NCBI RefSeq assembly: GCF_041261445.1
Contig: NZ_JBGCCU010000028.1
Coordinates: 95,646-159,645, forward strand
Reading direction: 5' to 3'
From: Catenulispora sp. EB89
Lineage (GTDB): Bacteria; Actinomycetota; Actinomycetes; Streptomycetales; Catenulisporaceae
Length of the DNA: 64,000 nt
Shown: piece by piece, positions 31,907-40,924 of the stretch
How positions within the stretch are numbered: the first letter of the stretch is position 1
How the letters are laid out: each line of letters begins with the position of its first letter
Translations under genes and position numbers: made by a program
Notes under the pieces: generated by a model
Databases searched by the model: none
Told to the model about the DNA's origin: nothing
The model's input: the letters and a program-made list of their open reading frames with translations, nothing else

Positions 31907-34900
31907 TCAGGCCTCCGAACCGGTCGTGCGGGCGAAGCGGAGCGTCACGAGCTGGAACGGCCGCAGATCCAGACGGAGTCCATCGTTGTCTGTGGCCACG
32001 CTCACACCCTCTCGGGTGATCGGCCGCTCAAGCAAATCGCAGATCTCAAAGCCCGAGAAACCGAAGCCCGGCGTGACGCGCGCCGAGGCCCGGCCGCCGT
32101 GCGATTCGTAGACGCGCAGGATCACGTCGCCGCTGCGGTCGTCCGCGAGCTTGATCGCGGAGGCGGTGACGGCGTCGCTGTCGATGGTGAACAGGGGGGC
32201 CACCTCGGCCGAGCCCGCGACCCGGCGCTCCGGCAGGCTCAGCGCGTAGCCGTCGCGCACCGCGTCGCCGATCGAGGCGCCCGGAACGAGCGCGTGCCGG
32301 AAGCGGTGCACGCCCTGGTCGGTCTCCGGGTCAGGGAACCGGGGCGCGCGCAGCAGCGAGACGCGCGCGGTCGTGGTGGTGCCGCCGTCCGCGCGGACGG
32401 TCCGGGTCACGTCGTGCCCGTAGGTGGAGGCGCTGACCAGCGCCACGCCCCAGCCCGGCTCCTCGAAGTGCACGAACCGGTGGTTGCAGGCCTCGAACTT
32501 CGCCGCCTCCCACGAGGTGTTGGAGTGCGTCGGCCGGAACAGGTGGCCGAACTGCGTCTCGGAGGCGTAGCGGTCGGCGTGGATGTCCAGCGGGAACGCC
32601 AGCTTCAGGAACTTCTCGGTCTCGTGCCAGTCGACCTCGGTGGCGATGTCCAGCCGCTTCGAGCCGCCGGTCAGGATGAGCTCCTGCGACACCCGCGACG
32701 CCCCGAAGGCGCGCACCACCCGCACCGAGGCCCGGGCCGGGTCGGACTCCGAGACCTCCACCGACTCCACATCGGTCAGGTCGGTGACCGTGTTGCGGTA
32801 GAACTCGTCGACGTCCCAGGCGTCCCACATGTTCGGGAAGTCCGGGTGGATCTGCAGCAGGTTCGCCGCGGCGCCGGCCGGGATCGTCTCGCGGCCTTGC
32901 TCCAGGTCGACCGCCGAGACCACCAGGCCGCGGCCGTCGATCTCCACCCGCACCAGGCCGTTGGCGATCACGAACCCGCCCTCGGCACGCGGCGAGACCT
33001 CGACCGCGCCGGCCTCGTGCGCCACCCCGGGCGTGCCGAACGGTGTGACCGCGGCGCGCGCGGACCCCGCGGGCACTCCGGCCTGCGCGTGCGGGGCGCT
33101 GTTGAACAGCACCTCGCCCGGACCGACGTCGGCGGGATCCCCATCGCCGGCGAGCAGGGACAGGCTCGCCCCGATGATCCCTTCCAGCTGCCTCCCGAGC
33201 CGGGCGTACGTGGCCTCCGCCTCGCGGTGCACCCACGCGATCGACGAGCCCGGCAGGATGTCGTGGAACTGGTGCAGCAGCACCGTCTTCCAGATCTGGT
33301 CCAGCGCCTCGTACGGGTATTCGGCCCCGTGCCGCACCGCCGCCGTCGCCGACCACAGCTCCGCCTCGCGCAGCAGGTGCTCGCTGCGCCGGTTCCCCTG
33401 CTTGGTCCCGGCCTGGCTGGTCAGCGTGGCCCGGTGCAGCTCCAGGTACAGCTCCCCCACCCACACCGGCGGGTTCTGGTACTCGGCCTCGGCCTTCGCG
33501 AAGAAGTCGGCGGGCTTCTCCCACGCGACCTTCGCCGACCCCTCCAGGTCCTTCATCCGCCGGGCCTTGGCGACCATCTCGCGCGTGGTCCCGCCGCCGC
33601 CGTCGCCCCAGCCGGTCGGGGCCAGCGACACCGAGGCGCGGCCCTTGTCCTTGAAGTTGCGCGCGGCGTGCGCGATCTCGCTGCCCTTCATCGAGCAGTT
33701 GTAGGTGTCGATCGGCGGGAAGTGCGTGAAGATCCGGGTGCCGTCGATGCCCTCCCACAGGAAGGTGTGGTGCGGGAACTTGTTGACCTGGCTCCAGGAG
33801 ATCTTCTGGGTCAGCAGCCACTTCGAGCCCGCCGCCTTGATGATCTGCGGCAGGCCGCCGGCGAAGCCGAAGGTGTCCGGCAGCCAGGCCTCGTCGTTCT
33901 CGACGCCGAACTCGTCCAGGAAGAAGCGCTTGCCGTGCACGAACTGCCGGGCCATCGCCTCCGAGCCGGGCATGTTCGTGTCCGACTCCACCCACATGCC
34001 GCCGGCCGGCACGAAGCGGCCGTCCGCGACCGCCTTCTTGACCTTCTCGTAGACCTCGGGGCGGTGGGTCTTGATGAAGTCGTACTGCGCGGCCTGGGAC
34101 ATCGTGTAGATGAACTCGGGCTCGGAGTCCAGCAGGTTGGTCATGTTCGCGGTGGTGCGCGCGACCTTGCGGACCGTCTCGCGCAGCGGCCACAGCCACG
34201 CCGAGTCGATGTGCGCGTGGCCGACCGCGGAGATCCGGTGCGCCGAGGGCACGGCCGGCTTGGCCAGCACCTCGGCCAACTGCTCGCGCGCCGCAGCCGC
34301 GGTGGCGTTCACGTTCTGGAGGTCGACGGCGTCCAGCGCGCGCTCGACAGCCCGCACGATCTCGTAGCGCCGCGCGGAATCCTCCGGCAGCTCGGCCATC
34401 AGCTCGCCGAGCACCTCCAGGTCGGCGACCAGGTTCCAGACCGTCTCGTCGAAGACCGCCAGCTCCAGCTTCTCCAGCCGGTACTGCGGCTCGTCGCCGG
34501 CCGTCTCCTTGTCGCCGAGCAGGGTCGGCAGGAAGGGGTGGTAGTCCAGGATCACCGGGTTCGACGCCGCCTCGACGTGCAGCAGCACGTCCTCGCCGCC
34601 GGCCGCCCGGTCCGCCACGCGCACCCACTGGTTGCGCGGGTTCAGACCCTTCACCGGCGAGCCGTCGGGTCGGTAGACCAGCCCCTCGCACTGGAAGCCG
34701 GGCATGTTCTTGTCGAATCCGAGGTCGATGATCGCCTCGACGGTCCGGCCCGCCCAGGCGGCGGGGACCGTCCCGGCGACCGTCAGCCAGCTCGTCCCCC
34801 ACGGCGCGCCCCAGCGGTCGCCGACCGCGACCGGCTCGCGCGGCGCGGCGAGGCCTTCGGCCACCGGCACCGGCTCGCCGGGCGCCACCCAGATCGACCC

Positions 34901-34996
34901 CGTCAACGGCACCGACTCCGGGTAGATCGCCGGGGTGATGCGCTCCTCCAGGACGCGCTTCAGACGGTGTTCCACCAAGGACCGGTTATCGTGCAT
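31907..34996 (-). CDS. GH38 alpha-mannosidase
   Basis: This 1029-residue glycoside hydrolase family 38 enzyme is a zinc-dependent retaining alpha-mannosidase. The N-terminal beta region (1-250) precedes the catalytic domain, which has the zinc motif GHAHIDSAWLWPLRET (H262, D264) and the nucleophile region GGMWVESDTNMPG (D339). KISWSQVNKFPHHTFLWEG follows, and the middle and C-terminal beta domains complete the family length. It has no signal peptide, so it acts on imported oligosaccharides in the cytoplasm. It starts 4 bp after the GH5-like gene and is followed 3 bp later by the aldo-keto reductase, in one operon with a sugar ABC importer. Confidence 0.95.
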   Translation of the reverse strand: MHDNRSLVEHRLKRVLEERITPAIYPESVPLTGSIWVAPGEPVPVAEGLAAPREPVAVGDRWGAPWGTSWLTVAGTVPAAWAGRTVEAIIDLGFDKNMPGFQCEGLVYRPDGSPVKGLNPRNQWVRVADRAAGGEDVLLHVEAASNPVILDYHPFLPTLLGDKETAGDEPQYRLEKLELAVFDETVWNLVADLEVLGELMAELPEDSARRYEIVRAVERALDAVDLQNVNATAAAAREQLAEVLAKPAVPSAHRISAVGHAHIDSAWLWPLRETVRKVARTTANMTNLLDSEPEFIYTMSQAAQYDFIKTHRPEVYEKVKKAVADGRFVPAGGMWVESDTNMPGSEAMARQFVHGKRFFLDEFGVENDEAWLPDTFGFAGGLPQIIKAAGSKWLLTQKISWSQVNKFPHHTFLWEGIDGTRIFTHFPPIDTYNCSMKGSEIAHAARNFKDKGRASVSLAPTGWGDGGGGTTREMVAKARRMKDLEGSAKVAWEKPADFFAKAEAEYQNPPVWVGELYLELHRATLTSQAGTKQGNRRSEHLLREAELWSATAAVRHGAEYPYEALDQIWKTVLLHQFHDILPGSSIAWVHREAEATYARLGRQLEGIIGASLSLLAGDGDPADVGPGEVLFNSAPHAQAGVPAGSARAAVTPFGTPGVAHEAGAVEVSPRAEGGFVIANGLVRVEIDGRGLVVSAVDLEQGRETIPAGAAANLLQIHPDFPNMWDAWDVDEFYRNTVTDLTDVESVEVSESDPARASVRVVRAFGASRVSQELILTGGSKRLDIATEVDWHETEKFLKLAFPLDIHADRYASETQFGHLFRPTHSNTSWEAAKFEACNHRFVHFEEPGWGVALVSASTYGHDVTRTVRADGGTTTTARVSLLRAPRFPDPETDQGVHRFRHALVPGASIGDAVRDGYALSLPERRVAGSAEVAPLFTIDSDAVTASAIKLADDRSGDVILRVYESHGGRASARVTPGFGFSGFEICDLLERPITREGVSVATDNDGLRLDLRPFQLVTLRFARTTGSEA

Positions 34997-35000
34997 CGCT

Positions 35001-36314
35001 TTAGCTCCAAACGTCCTCGACGGCCAGCACCTCGGTGATGCCGCGCGCAGTCAAGTGATTCTTATCCCCCGCCAACCCGGCGAGTACAGCTGTGGGCCGT
35101 GCACCTTCTGCTAATAAATGCATGAAGGCTTCGTAGTAGCGTCCGCCGGGGCCGCACGTGGCCCGCGCCGTGACCTCCTCGGGCAGGTCCAGGACCAGGC
35201 CGACGGCCCGCGGGGCGGGCGGGGCCCACTGCTCCCGGACCTCGCCGACGATCTTCGCCAGCTCCAGTCCGGCCGGCTTGGGCTCGCGGGAGTTGGTGAG
35301 CAGCCCGAGGCGGTACTCGAGCTCGGGGAAGTCGGCCAGGTCCTTGCTCACGTCGTGTGAACACCACCACGTGACGCCCCACAGGTCCGGGCAGTCAAGC
35401 GCGTTCGCTACCGTGGCCCGGGTGAAATCGGCGGCTTTGTCGGCCGGGATGTGCGGCTGCGGAGCGCCGACCTCCTGCAGCCACACCGGCCGGTGCGCCT
35501 CGGTGGCCCAGGCCTTGGACAGCTCGATCATGTACTCGGCGTGGTGCGCCACGGCCGTGGAGTCCGTGCCGTAGCGCTGCTGCGTGCCGTTGAAGACCCA
35601 GGAGTGGATCGCGGTCGCGGCGCCCTGGCGCGCGGCGTGCCCCGGGGTGAAGGGGTGGTCGTCGAGGTACCAGGCGGCGTCGTAGGAACAGTGCAGGTGC
35701 AGCTTGCCCGGCGCGCCCTCCTCACAGGCCGCGAGCAGGCGGTCCAGCCAGGCCGCGGCCTGCGCCGGGGTGATGCGGTCCGGATCCGGATGCGGGTCGC
35801 CGGAGAACTGGTTGGTCTCGTTGCCGAGCGTCATGCCGATGAAGTTCGGGCGGTCGGCCAGCGCGGAGGCCAGCGTGCGCAGGTACTCGGCCTCGCCGGC
35901 GACCACGTCGGGGTCGGTGAACATGTTCCGGCGGTGCCAGGTGCTGACCCAGGCCGGCTGGAAGTCGAAGCTGGACAGGTGGCCCTGCAGGCCGTCGACG
36001 TTGACGTCCAGCCCGCGCTCGCCGGCGGCGTCGGCGAGCGCCACCAGCTGCTCGACCGCGCGCGGCCGGATCAGCGTCCGGTTGGGCTGGAACACCGGCC
36101 ACAGCGGGAAGACCCGCACGTGGTCCAGGCCGAGCCCGGCGATCGAGTCCAGGTCGGCGCGCACCTCGTCCAGGTCGAAGTCGAGCCAGTGGTGGAACCA
36201 GCCGACGCTGGGGGTGTAGTTGACGCCGAAGCGGGGTGCGGCTTGTGGGTGCGTCGGCTGGGTGCCTGCGGTCGGCGGCTGCGGGGACGGCGGACGGGGC
36301 GGAACTGCGGTCAT
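35001..36314 (-). CDS. GH5-like (clan GH-A) glycoside hydrolase
   Basis: This 437-residue TIM-barrel hydrolase begins, after a Pro-rich 27-residue leader, with FGVNYTPSVGWFHHWLDFD. The acid/base Glu is E166 in TLGNETNQF and the nucleophile is E281 in PVWLQEVGAPQ, both at strand ends as in clan GH-A. WWCSHD near the end provides the usual substrate Trp. It has no signal peptide, so it works on imported material, perhaps a beta-mannoside or N-glycan core. The exact family number and specificity are not fixed by eye. Operon partner of the GH38 enzyme (4-bp gap) and the importer. Confidence 0.83.
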   Translation of the reverse strand: MTAVPPRPPSPQPPTAGTQPTHPQAAPRFGVNYTPSVGWFHHWLDFDLDEVRADLDSIAGLGLDHVRVFPLWPVFQPNRTLIRPRAVEQLVALADAAGERGLDVNVDGLQGHLSSFDFQPAWVSTWHRRNMFTDPDVVAGEAEYLRTLASALADRPNFIGMTLGNETNQFSGDPHPDPDRITPAQAAAWLDRLLAACEEGAPGKLHLHCSYDAAWYLDDHPFTPGHAARQGAATAIHSWVFNGTQQRYGTDSTAVAHHAEYMIELSKAWATEAHRPVWLQEVGAPQPHIPADKAADFTRATVANALDCPDLWGVTWWCSHDVSKDLADFPELEYRLGLLTNSREPKPAGLELAKIVGEVREQWAPPAPRAVGLVLDLPEEVTARATCGPGGRYYEAFMHLLAEGARPTAVLAGLAGDKNHLTARGITEVLAVEDVWS

Positions 36315-36382
36315 GGCCGGAGCGGGTCCTCGTGTGTGCGGGGCGTGCGGTGGCGATCAGATGTCGTGGGACCTGGAGGGCG

Positions 36383-37324
36383 TCACCCCTTGATGGCGCC
36401 CTCCGCGACGCCTCGGAAGAAGTACCTTTGCAAGATCAGGAAGAGCGCGAGGATCGGCAGCAGCGCCATCATGGTTCCGGCGGCGATGGTGCGCGGATCA
36501 TGCGACCACTGGCCGTTCAGATAGGACAGGCCGACGGTCAGCGTGAGCTTGTTCGGGCTCTGCAACACCAGCAGCGGCCACAGGAAGTCGTCCCAGGCCC
36601 CGATGAAGGCGAAGATCGAGATCACGCTCAGCGTGCCCTTGACCGACGGCAGGCCGACGTAGCGCATCCGCTGCAGGACGTTGGCGCCGTCGATGATCGC
36701 GGCCTCCTCGATCTCCTTGGGCAGCGCCATGAACGCGTTGCGCATGAGCAGCACGTTGGTCATGGCGATCATGTCCGGCAGGCAGACCCCGAGGATCGAG
36801 TCGCCCAGGCCCATGCTGGTGATCATCTGGAACTTGGAGATGATCGTCACCTCGGCCGGCAGGATCAGCGTCGCCACGAACACCCCGAGCAGCAGCTTGC
36901 GGCCCTTGAACTTGAGCCGGGCCAGCACGTAGCCGGCCAGCGTGGCGCCGATGACGTTGCCCGTGACGTTGATGGCGGCCACGGTCAGCGAGTTCAGCGC
37001 GAAGTGCCACACCGGGATGGTGTTCTGCACCTCGCCGTAGTTGCCGAGCGTCGGGTGGTGCGGCAGCAGCTGGATGTTCTGCGTGTAGACGTCCTCGGCC
37101 TTGCTCTTCAGCGAGGTCGACAGCTCCCACAGCATCGGGCCGACGGAGATCAGCAGCACGATGACCAGCGCGGTGTAGCGCAGGACCAGCCCGTGCGGCG
37201 TCGGGGCGTCGAAGATGGGCGAGCGCCCCTTGCGCTCCGGATGCCGGACGGCGGCTGTGCCGCGCGCGGCCCGCTTCTGCCGCTTCTGCTGCTCGCGGCT
37301 GTCCTCGGCGGTGGTCGCGGTCAC
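36383..37324 (-). CDS. Carbohydrate ABC transporter permease (MalG-like)
   Basis: This 313-residue inner-membrane permease has a hydrophilic charged N-terminus (about 40 residues), six helices and the EAA loop EEAAIIDGANVLQRMRYVGLP that docks the ATPase. The last helix contains ILQRYFFRGVAEGAIKG, a typical MalG-type end. The start is GTG 37324, overlapping the upstream permease stop by 4 bp (GTGA), with GGAGG nearby. No ATPase gene is present in the operon; actinomycetes often share a general MsiK-type ATPase encoded elsewhere. Confidence 0.94.
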   Translation of the reverse strand: MTATTAEDSREQQKRQKRAARGTAAVRHPERKGRSPIFDAPTPHGLVLRYTALVIVLLISVGPMLWELSTSLKSKAEDVYTQNIQLLPHHPTLGNYGEVQNTIPVWHFALNSLTVAAINVTGNVIGATLAGYVLARLKFKGRKLLLGVFVATLILPAEVTIISKFQMITSMGLGDSILGVCLPDMIAMTNVLLMRNAFMALPKEIEEAAIIDGANVLQRMRYVGLPSVKGTLSVISIFAFIGAWDDFLWPLLVLQSPNKLTLTVGLSYLNGQWSHDPRTIAAGTMMALLPILALFLILQRYFFRGVAEGAIKG

Positions 37325-38202
37325 GACTCCTCCTGGCTGTTCTTGTTCAGGCGGGTCAGGAACAACAGCGGGATGGCGGTGAGGAAGAACAGGAACACGC
37401 TGATCGCGCTGGCGTAGCCGAGGCGGCCGTCGCTGCCGGAGGCGGCCTGCTGCACCAGCATCACGATCGACACGTCCTGGCCCCCGACCCCGCCGGTGGC
37501 GCCGCCGAGGATGTAGAGCTCGCTGAACACCCGCATGGCGTTCACCGCGATCAGCACCGAGATCAGGATCATGGTGCCGCGCACCCCGGGGACCGTGACG
37601 CTCCAGAACCGGCGCACCGATCCGGCGCCGTCCACGGCGGCGGCCTCGTGCAGCTCCCGCCGCACGCTGCCCAGCGCGGACATGTACAGGAGCATGTAGT
37701 AGCCCAGGCCCTTCCACACCGTCAGCGCGATCGCGCTGAGCAGCAGCAGCCACCGGTCGGTGAGGAACGGGACCGTCTTGTGGACGAATCCCATGGTCTG
37801 CAGCAGGTTGTTGAACAGACCGCGGTCGTCCAGCATCCACTTCCAGATCAGGGCCACGGTCACCGCCGAGGCGATGACCGGGAAGTAGAACGCGGTCCGG
37901 AAGAAGGCGATGCCTCGGATGTTCCGCTGCACCAGCATCGCCAGCAGCAGCGGAAGCAGGGTGAGCAGCGGGACGCAGATCACCATGAAGACGATGGTGT
38001 TGAGCACCGCGTCCCGGATGTGCGGGTCGTGCCACAGGAGCCAGTAGTTCTTGAGACCGATGAAGTGCCCACCGGTGAGCTGGTGCACGTTGGTGAACGA
38101 CAACGTGACGGTGTTGATCGCCGGCCAGACGCTGAACAGCGCGAGCCATACCAGCGCCGGCAGCATCAACAGCCATGGGGTGTAGAACCGGTGGGACCTC
38201 AT
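37321..38202 (-). CDS. Carbohydrate ABC transporter permease (MalF-like)
   Basis: This 293-residue permease has six transmembrane helices: PWLLMLPALVWLALFSVWPA first, then the conserved SFTNVHQLTGGHFIGLKNYW loop. The EAA region is LHEAAAVDGAGSVRRFWSVTVPG. It pairs with the MalG-like subunit, to which it is coupled by GTGA overlap, and takes sugar from the lipoprotein encoded 42 bp upstream. Probable substrate class: mannose-containing oligosaccharides, from context. Confidence 0.95.
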   Translation of the reverse strand: MRSHRFYTPWLLMLPALVWLALFSVWPAINTVTLSFTNVHQLTGGHFIGLKNYWLLWHDPHIRDAVLNTIVFMVICVPLLTLLPLLLAMLVQRNIRGIAFFRTAFYFPVIASAVTVALIWKWMLDDRGLFNNLLQTMGFVHKTVPFLTDRWLLLLSAIALTVWKGLGYYMLLYMSALGSVRRELHEAAAVDGAGSVRRFWSVTVPGVRGTMILISVLIAVNAMRVFSELYILGGATGGVGGQDVSIVMLVQQAASGSDGRLGYASAISVFLFFLTAIPLLFLTRLNKNSQEES

Positions 38203-38244
38203 CGGTTTCCTCGCTGCTTCCTACTCAGGCCTACGGGACACACG

Positions 38245-39549
38245 TCACTGCGTGAGCAGCGCGTTCGCCTGGTTCACCGTGTTGTCCAGGGCCTGCTTGG
38301 AGCTCTCCTTGCCGGTCATCGCCTTGGCGATCTCCTGGTTCAGGATCGTGTTCATCGCGTCGGTCCAGATCGGCGGGGTGAAGTTCACCGCGGTCTGCAT
38401 GTCCTTGTACGCGATCACCGCGGCGTCGCCTTGCGGCGTGCCGTCGCTCTTGCTGTACTGCGGGTTGTTGGCCGAGGCCGAGGAACCCGGCAGGAAGCCC
38501 GGCGCCAGCTTGATGAAGGCCTGCTGGTTGGCGTCGTCGGTCACGAACTCGGCGAAGGCCAGGGCCAGCGGGAGGTTCTTGCTCTTGCTGGCGACCGACA
38601 GGCCCTGCACGTACAGCGGCGCGGTGTCCAGCGCCGGGGACGGGAGCACGTTCGGGGCCAGCGTCGGGTTGTCCTGCTGCAGGCTGGTGATCAGGTTGCC
38701 GCCGCCGGTGGTCCAGGCGACCTGCTGCTTGCTGAACAGCGTGGAGTTGCCCTCGTAGCTGTTGTCCAGGACGTTCGAGGGCAGGTACCCGGCCTTGTAG
38801 GCGGCGGTGTACTTGTCCAGCATCGCCTCGGCCGGCGCGGTGTTGAAGGCGAACTTCGTGCCGTCGGCGGTGAGCAGCTTGGTGCCGGTGTTGGCGATGT
38901 CGGACAGCCCCGGGGCGCGCGACATCAGGTAGTCCTTGCCGCCGGACTTGTCGTGCATGGTCTTCGCCTGCGCGACCAGGTCGTCGAAGGTCTTCGGCGG
39001 GTTGGTGGCGTCCAGGCCGTCCTTGGCCATCATCGTCTTGTTCCAGTAGCTGACGTCCGTGCCGAGGTACCACGGGAAGCCGAAGTACTGGGAGCCGCTG
39101 GAGATGTCCTGGTAGTTGTAGGCGTTCAGGCCGCTCTTGACCCAGTCCGTCTGCAGCGTCGGGACGTTCTGCTTCAGGTCCAGCAGGTTGCCGGTCTTGG
39201 CCACGGCGTGCGCGATGTCCGGCGGCAGGTTGATCACGTCGGGCAGGCTGCCGGTGGAGACCTGGCTGGCGACCTTGGTCGGGTAGCCGTCGCCGGGCTG
39301 GTCGATCCAGTTGATGTCGGTGCCCGGGTGCGCGGCCTTGAAGTCGGCGATCAGCTTGGTGAAGAACGGCGTGAACTTGTCGTTCTTCAACGACCAGGTC
39401 TGGAAGGTGATGCTGCCCGAGAGCGCGGCCGTGGTGGCGACGGTCTTGTTCGCGTCCGCGGACGAGGACTTGCTTCCGACGCCGCAGCCGGCCAGCAGCG
39501 TCGCGGCGACGGCTATGGCGGATACCGCTGTGGTCCTGCGCATGCTCAT
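38245..39549 (-). CDS. Sugar-binding lipoprotein of the mannoside ABC importer
   Basis: This 434-residue extracellular solute-binding protein (family 1) has a lipoprotein signal peptide with the lipobox LLAGC (Cys at about residue 22), followed by a Ser/Ala linker and the binding fold: SGSITFQTWSLKNDKFTPFF, PDVINLPPDIAHA, YFGFPWYLGTDVSYWNKTMM. It is anchored outside the membrane and hands sugar to the two permeases. ATG 39549 or 39543 both fit the GGGAG site. First gene of the operon, with a LacI-type operator 75-90 bp upstream. Confidence 0.94.
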   Translation of the reverse strand: MSMRRTTAVSAIAVAATLLAGCGVGSKSSSADANKTVATTAALSGSITFQTWSLKNDKFTPFFTKLIADFKAAHPGTDINWIDQPGDGYPTKVASQVSTGSLPDVINLPPDIAHAVAKTGNLLDLKQNVPTLQTDWVKSGLNAYNYQDISSGSQYFGFPWYLGTDVSYWNKTMMAKDGLDATNPPKTFDDLVAQAKTMHDKSGGKDYLMSRAPGLSDIANTGTKLLTADGTKFAFNTAPAEAMLDKYTAAYKAGYLPSNVLDNSYEGNSTLFSKQQVAWTTGGGNLITSLQQDNPTLAPNVLPSPALDTAPLYVQGLSVASKSKNLPLALAFAEFVTDDANQQAFIKLAPGFLPGSSASANNPQYSKSDGTPQGDAAVIAYKDMQTAVNFTPPIWTDAMNTILNQEIAKAMTGKESSKQALDNTVNQANALLTQ

Positions 39550-39604
39550 GACTCCCGGCTTTCCGTGTGAGGGGTTCGGTCTGGGGGCTCGTTCAGGGAG
39601 TGCT

Positions 39605-39640
39605 CTCTCGTTCACGAGAGTTTTACTAAACCGCTCTAGT
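39605..39640. promoter_or_regulatory. LacI-type operator in the mannoside promoter region
   Basis: ACTAAACC-GCTCTAGT (39625-39640) is an imperfect 16-bp palindrome centred on CG, with six of eight positions symmetric, the usual LacI-family form. A perfect inverted repeat CTCTCG-N4-CGAGAG lies beside it (39605-39620). Both fall between the divergent binding-protein and lacI-like genes, so both could be repressed from here. Confidence 0.65.
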
Positions 39641-39766
39641 GGAATGGGACTATGCTCTGCGTCATCCGGGGTGTCAAGGGGGACCCCCACCGGGGAAGGG
39701 GCCCACCCGTCTCCCACCACCGCCCGTTACGGAGGCGCTACGCGCCGCAGAGTTTATGGGGGAACC

Positions 39767-40798
39767 GTGACCAGGCCCACGATCGACGACATCGCCCGCC
39801 GTGCCGGGGTGTCGAAGAGCGCCGTGTCGTTCGCGCTGAACGACCGCCCCGGCGTAAGCCCCGCCACCCGCGAACGCATCCTTCGGGTGGCCTCGGAGAT
39901 GAACTGGCGGCCGCACAAGGCGGCGCGCGCCCTCGGCGGCGCCCGCGCGGACGCGGTCGGGCTGGTGGTGGCGCGCCCCGCGCAGACCATCGGCGCCGAG
40001 CCGTTCTTCGGCCTGCTGCTGGCCGGGCTCCAGGCCGGACTGTCCGCGCGCTCGGTGGCGCTGCACCTGATGATCGTCGAGGACACCGCGGCCGAGATCG
40101 AGGTCTACCGGCGCTGGACCTCCGAGCGGCATGTGGACGGCTTCGTGCTGGTCGACCTCCAGCACCGGGACAAGCGTGTGCCGGTGCTGGAGGAACTGGA
40201 CGTCCCGGCGGTGGTGATCGGCGGCCCCGGCGGCCACGGCACGCTGCCCAGCCTGTGGGCCGACGACCGCGAGGCGATGCTGTCCCTGGTGGACTACCTG
40301 GCCGCGCTGGGCCACCGGCGCATCGCGCACGTCGCCGGCGACGAGGCGTTCCACCACACCCGCCGCCGCATCCGGGCGCTGAAGGACGCGGCCCGCCGCC
40401 TGCACCTGGTGGACGCGGTCTCGGTCCCCACCGACTTCAGCGACGCCCAGGGCGCCTCGGCCACCCGCGCGCTGCTGAGCAGCCCGGAGCGGCCCAGCGC
40501 CCTGATCTTCGACTCCGACGTCATGGCGGTCGCCGGGCTCGCGGTGGCGGCCGAGATGGGGGTGGCCGTGCCGGCCGGCCTGTCAGTGGTCTCCTTCGAG
40601 GACTCCCTGCTCACCCGCATCGTGCACCCGGGGATCACCGCGCTGCACCGCGACACGTTCGCGCTCGGCGGCCAGGTCGCGGCGATGCTGCTGGCCGCGA
40701 TCGACGAGCCGGGCTCGGTGCGCGACGTGCAGAGCGCCACGCCCCGGCTCACGGTGCGGGAGAGCACGCGCGCCCCTTACAGCGACCACCGGCCATGA
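39767..40798 (+). CDS. LacI family transcriptional regulator
   Basis: This 343-residue regulator has an N-terminal LacI HTH (TIDDIARRAGVSKSAVSFALNDRPGVSPATRERIL over residues 5-40) and hinge helix RPHKAARALGG, followed by a periplasmic-binding-like sugar sensor (GLVVARPAQTIGAEPFFGLLLAG ... FEDSLLTRIVHPGITAL). It is divergent from the mannoside importer operon and very likely represses it until an imported sugar binds. I use GTG 39767 with GGGGGAA upstream; the longer open frame overlaps the binding-protein gene. Its stop overlaps the first copy of a palindrome repeated at 40796 and 40818. Confidence 0.92.
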   Translation: MTRPTIDDIARRAGVSKSAVSFALNDRPGVSPATRERILRVASEMNWRPHKAARALGGARADAVGLVVARPAQTIGAEPFFGLLLAGLQAGLSARSVALHLMIVEDTAAEIEVYRRWTSERHVDGFVLVDLQHRDKRVPVLEELDVPAVVIGGPGGHGTLPSLWADDREAMLSLVDYLAALGHRRIAHVAGDEAFHHTRRRIRALKDAARRLHLVDAVSVPTDFSDAQGASATRALLSSPERPSALIFDSDVMAVAGLAVAAEMGVAVPAGLSVVSFEDSLLTRIVHPGITALHRDTFALGGQVAAMLLAAIDEPGSVRDVQSATPRLTVRESTRAPYSDHRP

Positions 40799-40829
40799 AC
40801 CGGTTCAGCGATCTCCATGAACCGGTTCA
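40796..40829. promoter_or_regulatory. Twin palindromes TGAACCGGTTCA
   Basis: Two identical 12-bp perfect palindromes (40796-40807 and 40818-40829) lie 22 bp apart, about two helical turns, within longer identical 16-bp repeats (40793-40808, 40815-40830). The first overlaps the lacI stop codon. They lie 96-130 bp before the ABM-like gene, suggesting cooperative binding of a dimeric repressor. Confidence 0.6.
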
Positions 40830-40924
40830 GTAACAGCCGGTGATCTCCCACGAACAGCCCACGCCCGCTTGCGTGCGAACCCGGCCTGGACTGCGCTATT
40901 AGCGAAGACGATGGGAGGACGATC

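Noticed and set aside
31313..35038. A 1241-codon open frame on the plus strand
   Set aside because: It lies opposite the alpha-mannosidase and aldo-keto reductase genes, is rich in His/Arg/Asp/Gln with no domain, and is a GC-driven antisense shadow.
36383..38202. Missing ATPase as a broken ABC importer
   Set aside because: Sugar importers of this type in actinomycetes commonly use a shared ATPase (MsiK type) encoded elsewhere, so absence here is normal.
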